From contig NZ_JBHUJS010000003.1 of assembly GCF_042683405.1 (NCBI RefSeq), positions 682,001 through 746,000 of the forward strand: a stretch of DNA of 64,000 bases. The letters run 5' to 3'. This DNA is from Telluria sp042683405. Its GTDB lineage: Bacteria; Pseudomonadota; Gammaproteobacteria; Burkholderiales; Burkholderiaceae_D. The notes beneath the pieces were generated by a model. It was not told where the DNA came from, searched no databases, and worked only from the letters and a program-made list of their open reading frames with translations. Shown here piece after piece: positions 57,359 through 64,000 of this stretch. The position numbers and the translations under genes are program-made. Each line of letters begins with the position of its first letter. Position 1 is the first letter of the stretch.

Positions 57359-58543
57359 TCACAGGGCGATTCCCAGGATGGCGCAGGCCTCGCGCAGCTG
57401 TTCCTGCGCCTGCGCCAGCGTCGGCGCCACGAACGTGATGTGGCCCATCTTGCGGCCGCGGCGCGCCTCTTCCTTGCCATACAGGTGCAGGCAGGCGCCG
57501 GGCAGCGCCAGCACCTGTTCCCACGCCGGCTCGCGCGCCGTGTCGCTGCCGTCCTCGAACCACACGTCGCCCAGGATGTTGAGCATCACGGCCGGCGAGT
57601 GCTGGCGAACGTCGCCCAGCGGCAGGCGCGCCATCGCGCGGACCTGCTGCGCGAACTGGCTGCTGACGCAGGCGTCGATGGTGTAGTGCCCGCTGTTGTG
57701 CGGGCGCGGCGCCATCTCGTTGACCACCAGCGAGCCGTCTTCCAGCACGAAGAATTCGATGCACAGCACGCCCACGTAGCCGAGCTGCGCGACGATCGCG
57801 CGCGCCGCATCCTGCGCCCGCGCAGCGCACGCGGCCGACACGTTCGGTCCCGGCACGGTGGTGGTGAACAGGATGCCGTCGCGGTGGACGTTCTCGGCGA
57901 TCGGGTACACCACCGATTCGCCGTCGTGCCCGCGCGCGGTCAGCACCGACACTTCGTAGGCCAGCGGCAGCATCTTCTCGAGCAGGCAGATCACGCCGCC
58001 CATCGCCGCAAACGCCGCGTGCACGTCGGCGCGCGAGGCCACGCGCACCTGCCCCTTGCCGTCGTAGCCCATGCGCACGGTCTTCAGGATCCCGGGCAGG
58101 AGCTCGTCAGGAATGGCATCGATGTCGGCGGCCGAGGCGATCACCTGGTGCGGCGCCGGCATCACGCCGGAGTGCTGCGCGCAGTCGACGAAGAAGCGCT
58201 TTTCCAGCACGCGGTCCTGCGCGATCGACACGCAGCTGGCCGACGGCGCGACGAACACGCGGTCGCCCAGCAGCGCGAGGCTGTTGGCCGGCACGTTCTC
58301 GAATTCGGTGGTGACGGCCACGCACTCGGCCGCCAGCGCGGCCAGTCCCGTGTCGTCGGTGTAGCCGGCCGCGATCAGCTGGTTGGCCGCCTGCCCTGCC
58401 GGGCTGTCGGTGGCCGGGTCCAGCACCGCGACCTTGTAGCCCATCGCCTGGGCGGCGTGCGCGAACATGCGGCCCAGCTGGCCGCCGCCCATCACGCCGA
58501 GCGTGGTGGGCGGAAGGAATGGAGGTTGCCTGGTCGTGCTCAT
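57359..58543 (-). CDS. purK: N5-carboxyaminoimidazole ribonucleotide synthase
   Basis: ATP-grasp enzyme that carboxylates AIR to N5-CAIR in purine synthesis. 394 residues: TLGVMGGGQLGRMFAHAAQA at the start, the ATP-grasp loop ILKTVRMGYDGKGQVRV and the late CIEFFVLEDGSLVVNEMAPR metal site. The ATG overlaps the purE stop by 4 nt. Confidence 0.96.
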   Translation of the reverse strand: MSTTRQPPFLPPTTLGVMGGGQLGRMFAHAAQAMGYKVAVLDPATDSPAGQAANQLIAAGYTDDTGLAALAAECVAVTTEFENVPANSLALLGDRVFVAPSASCVSIAQDRVLEKRFFVDCAQHSGVMPAPHQVIASAADIDAIPDELLPGILKTVRMGYDGKGQVRVASRADVHAAFAAMGGVICLLEKMLPLAYEVSVLTARGHDGESVVYPIAENVHRDGILFTTTVPGPNVSAACAARAQDAARAIVAQLGYVGVLCIEFFVLEDGSLVVNEMAPRPHNSGHYTIDACVSSQFAQQVRAMARLPLGDVRQHSPAVMLNILGDVWFEDGSDTAREPAWEQVLALPGACLHLYGKEEARRGRKMGHITFVAPTLAQAQEQLREACAILGIAL

Positions 58544-59043
58544 ACGGGAAGGGTCATCGCCTTGGCGGCTGCGGTCTGCTGTTTGCGGAAGTCCTCGAGG
58601 CGCGCGGCGAGCGCGTCGTCGGTGGTGGCGATCATCGCGATCGCGGCCAGCGCAGCGTTGGCCGCGCCCGCCTCGCCGATGGCGAAGGTCGATACCGGCA
58701 CGCCCTTGGGCATCTGCACGATCGACAGCAGCGAATCCTCGCCGCGCAGGTAGCGCGACGGCACCGGCACGCCCAGCACCGGCACGATGGTCTTGGCGGC
58801 GATCATGCCCGGCAGGTGCGCGGCGCCGCCGGCGCCTGCGATGATGGCGCGCAGGCCGCGCGCACGGGCGCTTTCGGCATACGCGAACATCTCGTCGGGC
58901 ATGCGGTGCGCGGACACCACCTGCGCCTCGTGCGGCACGCCGAATTCCCTGAGGATGGCGACCGCATGCTGCATCACGTCCCAGTCGGACGAGGAACCCA
59001 TCACGATGCCGACAACCGGCTTCACATCTTCTGCCATGCTCAT
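58540..59043 (-). CDS. purE: N5-CAIR mutase
   Basis: Converts N5-CAIR to CAIR. 167 residues; class I PurE signatures VGIVMGSSSDWDVMQHA, EAQVVSAHRMPDEMF and GAGGAAHLPGMIAAKT. I take ATG 59043, which overlaps the purC stop (ATGA); a second ATG 6 nt later is possible. It lies between purC and purK, both overlapping, so the three products are made together. Confidence 0.96.
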   Translation of the reverse strand: MSMAEDVKPVVGIVMGSSSDWDVMQHAVAILREFGVPHEAQVVSAHRMPDEMFAYAESARARGLRAIIAGAGGAAHLPGMIAAKTIVPVLGVPVPSRYLRGEDSLLSIVQMPKGVPVSTFAIGEAGAANAALAAIAMIATTDDALAARLEDFRKQQTAAAKAMTLPV

Positions 59044-59936
59044 ACCTTCAGCTTCTCGCCGGTCAGGCGTTCCAGGGCTTCGAGGTACTTGGCCTTGGTC
59101 TTGTCGATCACGTCGGCCGGCACCGGCGGTGCGGGCGGCGCCTTGTTCCAGTCCTTCAGCGTTTCGAGGTAGTCGCGCACGAACTGCTTGTCGTACGACG
59201 GCGGCGACATGCCGGTGGCATAGCTCTCCACCGGCCAGAAGCGCGAGGAATCGGGCGTCAGGATCTCGTCGATCAGGTACACCTTGCCGTCGGCATCCTG
59301 GCCGAATTCGAACTTGGTGTCGGCGATGATGATGCCGTGCTGCGCCGCGTACTCCGCCGCCGCCGAGTACAGCTTGATGGCGTAGTCGCGCACCGTTTTG
59401 GCCACGTCCGCGCCGACGATCTCCTGCGCCTGCTCGAACGAGATGTTCTCGTCGTGCGCGCCCACCGGCGCCTTGGTCGACGGCGTGAACAGCACTTCCG
59501 GCAGCTTTTCCGCTTCCTTCAGGCCGGCCGGCAGGTCGATGCCGCATACCTTGCCGGTCTTCTGGTAGTCCTTCCAGCCGGAGCCGATCAGGTAGCCGCG
59601 CACGATCGCCTCGATGCCGAGCGGCTTGAGCTTCTTCACCACCATCGCGCGGCCCTCGACCTGGTCGCGCTCTTCCGGCGCCACCACGTCGAGCGGGTCG
59701 ATGCCGGTCTCGTGGTTCGGCATCAGGTCCGCGAATTTGCGGAACCAGAAATTCGACATCGCGGTCAGGATCTTGCCCTTGCCCGGGATCGGATCGTTCA
59801 GGATCACGTCGAAGGCGGACAGGCGGTCGGTCTGGATCACCAGCAGCTTGTCGTCGCCGACGGCGTAGATGTCACGCACTTTCCCGCGGTGCAGGAACGG
59901 AAGCGACTTGAGGTTTGTTTCGAGGATGCCAGCCAT
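59040..59936 (-). CDS. purC: SAICAR synthase
   Basis: Phosphoribosylaminoimidazole-succinocarboxamide synthase, 298 residues, the step after PurE in purine synthesis. Family signatures: LHRGKVRDIYAVGDDKLLVI, TDRLSAFDVILNDPIPGKGK, RGYLIGSGWKDYQKTGKVCG and IADTKFEFGQDADGKVYLID. It is 2 nt downstream of a GFA-family gene and overlaps purE. Confidence 0.96.
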   Translation of the reverse strand: MAGILETNLKSLPFLHRGKVRDIYAVGDDKLLVIQTDRLSAFDVILNDPIPGKGKILTAMSNFWFRKFADLMPNHETGIDPLDVVAPEERDQVEGRAMVVKKLKPLGIEAIVRGYLIGSGWKDYQKTGKVCGIDLPAGLKEAEKLPEVLFTPSTKAPVGAHDENISFEQAQEIVGADVAKTVRDYAIKLYSAAAEYAAQHGIIIADTKFEFGQDADGKVYLIDEILTPDSSRFWPVESYATGMSPPSYDKQFVRDYLETLKDWNKAPPAPPVPADVIDKTKAKYLEALERLTGEKLKV

Positions 59937-59938
59937 CT

Positions 59939-60337
59939 TTAGGATTCCCTGGAGTGTAAGTATTCATCGATGCCGGGCAACCAGCCCGGTCTGCTTTCAA
60001 TATGGAGCTGGCGCGTCACCGCGCCTTCGTACGGCGTGTCGAAGGTGCCGAGCGTGACGCCGATCCGGTCCTGGTGCCCGTCCTGCTGCCACGTCAGGTT
60101 GGCGCCGCACACCTTGCAGAAGGTGCGCTCGACGTCCGGCGAGGAACGGTAGCGCGCCACGCTGTCTTCGCCGCGCGTGTAGCCGAAATCGCGGCTCGCG
60201 ATGTTGGCGTAGGGCGCGAACGCGGCCCCGTGCTGCTTCTGGCACATATGGCACCAGCAATTGCTGGTGCCGCCGATCGCACTGCGGATTTCCCATCCGA
60301 CCGCGCCGCACAGGCAACTGCCCTGGTATCGCGCCAT
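59939..60337 (-). CDS. GFA (CENP-V/GFA) family zinc protein
   Basis: A 132-residue protein of the glutathione-dependent formaldehyde-activating (GFA) fold. Zinc ligands: YQGSCLCGAVGWEIR, CWCHMCQKQHG and RTFCKVCGANL, seven Cys in the usual order. Biochemical activity of most members is unproven. It is 2 nt before purC and so probably the first gene of the purC-purE-purK-tsaC transcript; there is no obvious functional link to purine synthesis. Confidence 0.9.
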   Translation of the reverse strand: MARYQGSCLCGAVGWEIRSAIGGTSNCWCHMCQKQHGAAFAPYANIASRDFGYTRGEDSVARYRSSPDVERTFCKVCGANLTWQQDGHQDRIGVTLGTFDTPYEGAVTRQLHIESRPGWLPGIDEYLHSRES

Positions 60338-60398
60338 GTCTAGCTTTCTAATGGTTCAGCCCGCCGGCGCATTGAGCGGAGGCGGGCTCTCTAAAGGC

Positions 60399-60426
60399 CG
60401 GGGACAGTCCCATAGGGACAGTCCCC
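60399..60426. repeat. GGGACTGTCCC tandem palindrome after fbaA
   Basis: On the minus strand GGGGACTGTCCC-TAT-GGGACTGTCCCCG. Each half is the near-palindrome GGGAC-T-GTCCC, and the halves can pair with one T-T mismatch. It begins 8 nt beyond the fbaA stop. A near-identical copy lies upstream of fbaA. Confidence 0.8.
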
Positions 60427-60434
60427 TTCTTTGC

Positions 60435-61499
60435 TTATTTGACGATCTGGGCCAGTTCGCCTTTGCTGTAGCGCTCGGCCATCTTCTCCAGCGGGATCGG
60501 CTTGATCTTGTCGGCCATGCCTTCGCAGCCGAACTGCGAGAAGCGTTCCTTGCAGATCTTCATCGCCGCTTCGCGCGCCGGCTTGAGGAAGTCGCGCGGG
60601 TCGAACTTGGACGGGTTCTGGAACATGAACTGGCGCACCGCCGCCGTCATCGCCAGGCGGATGTCGGTGTCGATGTTGATCTTGCGAACGCCGTGGCGGA
60701 TGCCTTCCTGGATCTCTTCGACCGGCACGCCGTAGGTTTCCTTCATGTCGCCGCCGAATTCGCGGATCACGGCCAGCAGGTCCTGCGGCACCGACGAGGA
60801 GCCGTGCATGACCAGGTGGGTGTTCGGGATGCGCGCGTGGATTTCCTTGATGCGGTCGATTGCCAGGATCTCGCCGGTCGGCTTGCGCGAGAACTTGTAG
60901 GCGCCGTGCGAGGTGCCGATGGCGATGGCCAGCGCGTCCACCTGGGTGCGCGCGACGAAGTCGGCAGCCTGGTCGACGTCGGTCAGCAGCTGTTCGCGGG
61001 TCATGGTGCCTTCCGCGCCGTGGCCGTCTTCCTTGTCGCCCTTCATGGTTTCCAGCGAACCGAGCACGCCCAGCTCACCTTCGACCGAGACGCCGATCGC
61101 GTGCGCGAACTTGACGGTCTCGCGCGTCACATCAACGTTGTAGTCGTAGGAAGCGACGGTCTTGCCGTCCAGTTGCAGCGAGCCGTCCATCATCACGGAC
61201 GAGAAGCCCGAACGGATCGCGGCCATGCACACTGCCGGCGACTGGCCGTGGTCCTGGTGCATGACGACCGGGATGTGCGGATACGATTCCACCGCCGCGT
61301 CGATCAGGTGGCGCAGGAACGCTTCGCCGGCGTACTTGCGGGCGCCGGCCGACGCCTGCATGATCACCGGGCTGTTCAGGGAATCGGCGGCAGCCATGAT
61401 GGCCTGCACCTGTTCCAGGTTGTTGACGTTAAAGGCTGGCAAGCCGTAGCCGTTTTCGGCGGCGTGGTCCAGCAGTTGACGCAAAGATACGAGTGCCAT
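60435..61499 (-). CDS. fbaA: Class II fructose-bisphosphate aldolase
   Basis: Zinc-dependent aldolase of glycolysis, gluconeogenesis or the Calvin cycle, cleaving fructose 1,6-bisphosphate. 354 residues of the Calvin-type subgroup: LPAFNVNNLEQVQAIMAAAD, IPVVMHQDHGQSP with zinc His and catalytic Asp, VEGELGVLGSLETM, AIGTSHGAYKF and LVMHGSSSVPQDLL. It is part of the minus-strand series pgk-pyk-fbaA. Nearly identical palindromes lie on both sides of it. Confidence 0.96.
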   Translation of the reverse strand: MALVSLRQLLDHAAENGYGLPAFNVNNLEQVQAIMAAADSLNSPVIMQASAGARKYAGEAFLRHLIDAAVESYPHIPVVMHQDHGQSPAVCMAAIRSGFSSVMMDGSLQLDGKTVASYDYNVDVTRETVKFAHAIGVSVEGELGVLGSLETMKGDKEDGHGAEGTMTREQLLTDVDQAADFVARTQVDALAIAIGTSHGAYKFSRKPTGEILAIDRIKEIHARIPNTHLVMHGSSSVPQDLLAVIREFGGDMKETYGVPVEEIQEGIRHGVRKINIDTDIRLAMTAAVRQFMFQNPSKFDPRDFLKPAREAAMKICKERFSQFGCEGMADKIKPIPLEKMAERYSKGELAQIVK

Positions 61500-61547
61500 A
61501 GTAGTACTCCAAACAATAGAAATCTGTACGGCCCGCTAGCCGCTGTC

Positions 61548-61574
61548 GGGACTGTCCCTTTGGGACTGTCCCCG
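61548..61574. repeat. GGGACTGTCCC tandem palindrome between pyk and fbaA
   Basis: GGGACTGTCCC-TTT-GGGACTGTCCCCG, the plus-strand counterpart of the copy at 60399-60426. It begins 4 nt beyond the pyk stop codon. No T-run, so not an intrinsic terminator. Confidence 0.8.
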
Positions 61575-61578
61575 CCTT

Positions 61579-63027
61579 TTAGTCGAACTCGCCCACGCGC
61601 ACAATCTTGAGCGCATTAGTGCTGCCCGCCTGCCCCATCGGCGACCCCCAGGTCACCACGATCATATCGCCCTTCTTGACGATACCCTGCTCCATCAGGA
61701 GTTCCTCGGCCTGCCTCAGCACGGCGTGGCTGCCGCCTTCCTGCTCCAGGTGGTAGGCGCGCACGTTGCGGTACAGCGAGGCCTTGCGCTGGGTCGTCAC
61801 GGACGGGGTCAGCGCGAAGATCGGCGTATCGATGCTGTGGCGGCTCATCCACAGCGCGGTGGAGCCCGATTCGGTCAGCGCCACGATGGCCTTCACGCGC
61901 AGGTGGTGCGCGGTGAACAGCGCGCCGTAGGCGATCGACTGGTCGATGCGGGTGAACTGGATGTTCAGGAAGTCCGCGTCTAGCTTGTTGTATTCGGAAT
62001 TCTCCGCTTCGGCGCAGATCGCGTTCATCATCTCGACCGTCTCGACCGGGTACTTGCCCGATGCCGTTTCGGCCGACGTCATCACCGCGTCGGTGCCGTC
62101 CAGCACCGCGTTGGCCACGTCCGAGACTTCGGCGCGGGTCGGCACGGCGTTGACGATCATCGACTCCATCATCTGGGTCGCGGTGATCGCCAGCTTGTTC
62201 TGCTCGCGCGCCATGCGGATCATGCGCTTTTGCAGCGCCGGCACGGCGGCGTTGCCCACTTCGACCGCCAGGTCGCCGCGCGCCACCATGATGCCGTCCG
62301 ACGCATCGAGGATCTCCTGCAGCGCAGGGATCGCTTCGGCGCGCTCGATCTTGGCGATCATCAGCGGCTTGTGCCCGTACGGCTCGCCGGCGATATTGGC
62401 CAGCTGGCGCGCCATTTCCATGTCGGTCGCGCTCTTCGGGAACGAGATCGCGAGGTAGTCGCACTGGAAGCTCATCGCGGTCTTGATGTCTTCCATGTCC
62501 TTGGCGGTCAGCGCCGGTGCGGTCAGGCCGCCGCCCTGGCGGTTGATGCCCTTGTTGTTGGACAGCTCGCCGCCCACCTTGACGGTGGTGTGCACTTCGT
62601 CGCCCACGACCTTGTCCACGATCAGCACGATCAGGCCGTCGTTCAGCAAGAGCTTGTCGCCGGGACGCACGTCGCGCGGCAGCGCCTTGTAGTCCAGGCC
62701 CACACGTTCGATGTTGCCCAGCTCGCCTTTTTCGCCCCAGCGCGCGTCCAGGATGAACTTGGCGCCCGGCACCAGCTCGACGCGGCCTTCCTCGAACTTG
62801 CCGACGCGGATCTTCGGACCCTGCATGTCGGCCATGATCGCCACTTCGCGGCCGCACTCGGCGGCGGCGCGGCGCACCAGGTTGGCGCGGTCGATGTGGT
62901 CCTGCGCGCGGCCATGCGAGAAGTTCAGGCGCACCACGTCCACGCCCGCGCGGATCATGTTAACGAGGGTATCGAAGTCGGTGGATGCCGGTCCGATGGT
63001 TGCAACGATCTTGGTGCCTCGGTACAT
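61579..63027 (-). CDS. pyk: Pyruvate kinase
   Basis: Last step of glycolysis: phosphoenolpyruvate and ADP to pyruvate and ATP. 482 residues from ATG 63027, with GGGAG upstream. Signatures: MYRGTKIVATIGPAS, VVRLNFSHG, MADMQGPKIRVG, LMIAKIERAEAIPALQEILD with the catalytic Lys, GIMVARGDLAVE and AITATQMMESMI, ending with the allosteric C-domain. It lies between a terminator-like attenuator after pgk and the palindrome before fbaA. Confidence 0.97.
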   Translation of the reverse strand: MYRGTKIVATIGPASTDFDTLVNMIRAGVDVVRLNFSHGRAQDHIDRANLVRRAAAECGREVAIMADMQGPKIRVGKFEEGRVELVPGAKFILDARWGEKGELGNIERVGLDYKALPRDVRPGDKLLLNDGLIVLIVDKVVGDEVHTTVKVGGELSNNKGINRQGGGLTAPALTAKDMEDIKTAMSFQCDYLAISFPKSATDMEMARQLANIAGEPYGHKPLMIAKIERAEAIPALQEILDASDGIMVARGDLAVEVGNAAVPALQKRMIRMAREQNKLAITATQMMESMIVNAVPTRAEVSDVANAVLDGTDAVMTSAETASGKYPVETVEMMNAICAEAENSEYNKLDADFLNIQFTRIDQSIAYGALFTAHHLRVKAIVALTESGSTALWMSRHSIDTPIFALTPSVTTQRKASLYRNVRAYHLEQEGGSHAVLRQAEELLMEQGIVKKGDMIVVTWGSPMGQAGSTNALKIVRVGEFD

Positions 63028-63046
63028 AGTTCTCCCTGGAGAAAGT

Positions 63047-63071
63047 AAAAAGCGCAGCAAGGTGCTGCGCT
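63047..63071 (-). terminator. Intrinsic terminator between pgk and pyk
   Basis: On the minus strand AGCGCAGCA-cct-TGCTGCGCT (63071-63051) followed by TTTT. It begins 16 nt after the pgk stop and ends 19 nt before the pyk ATG, so it may attenuate read-through into pyk. Confidence 0.8.
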
Positions 63072-63087
63072 GTTGGTCCGCTGTCGG

Positions 63088-64000
<913 letters not shown>

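Overview
This 64 kb window looks like an ordinary chromosomal stretch of a GC-rich betaproteobacterium. The gene set (a hut operon with hutF and hutG, type B ribosomal protein L31, trxA-rho, an NADP malic enzyme fused to a phosphotransacetylase domain, and many two-component and c-di-GMP proteins) and the interspersed GGGGTCTGTCCCC-type repeats suggest Oxalobacteraceae, probably close to Massilia. That placement is inference from families and style, not from a marker gene. I see no phage, insertion sequence, CRISPR array or rRNA.

Layout. 1-10.1 kb is a mixed block: a KamA-like radical SAM protein cut by the left edge, a secreted Cache protein paired with a chemotaxis receptor, a 3-methyladenine glycosylase, an HDOD protein, a tandem pair of lipoproteins with transglutaminase-like and TPR regions, a hypoxanthine-DNA glycosylase, an Mpo1-like membrane protein, an EamA transporter and a GNAT enzyme. 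10.1-21.4 kb is the histidine-utilisation locus. hutU-hutH-hutG-hutF-hutD-hutI form one tightly packed minus-strand operon, with a GTMTAKAC-type operator sitting exactly between its -35 and -10. The HutC repressor gene lies about 3 kb away, beyond a YtcJ-like amidohydrolase and ada. 21.4-27.0 kb holds an Hpt protein, a response regulator, trxA, rho, a coiled-coil membrane protein, rpmE, a GT39-type glycosyltransferase and tRNA-Leu(CAA).

27.1-33.3 kb has a TPR membrane protein, a solute-binding protein and a four-gene operon gmd-rmd-GT4-GT4, which probably makes and uses GDP-D-rhamnose. 33.5-37.9 kb carries maeB and a rubrerythrin-rubredoxin-rubredoxin reductase operon for peroxide defence. 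A 276 bp nested palindrome follows, then thiL. 39.3-46.2 kb is a four-gene signalling operon: TonB-dependent receptor, YfiR-domain protein, hybrid histidine kinase, and a Rec-PAS-GGDEF-EAL-Rec protein whose last Rec has Glu in place of the phospho-acceptor Asp.

46.4-54.6 kb includes pncC, an orphan pair resembling conjugation proteins TraL and TraM, an FKBP isomerase, tcdA, a single-frame hemerythrin-PdxH fusion, cfa, msrA, a flavin reductase and gcdH. After a cluster of REP-like palindromes and a secreted SGNH hydrolase, the right end is a minus-strand housekeeping series: pgk (cut by the edge), pyk, fbaA, a GFA-family gene, purC, purE, purK and a Sua5-type tRNA-modification gene. A second palindromic repeat flanks fbaA.

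Most worth following: the hemerythrin-PdxH fusion, the chromosomal TraL/TraM pair, the TonB-YfiR-kinase-c-di-GMP operon, the nested palindrome near 38 kb, and the near-identical 15-mer shared by the hut and gcdH promoters.
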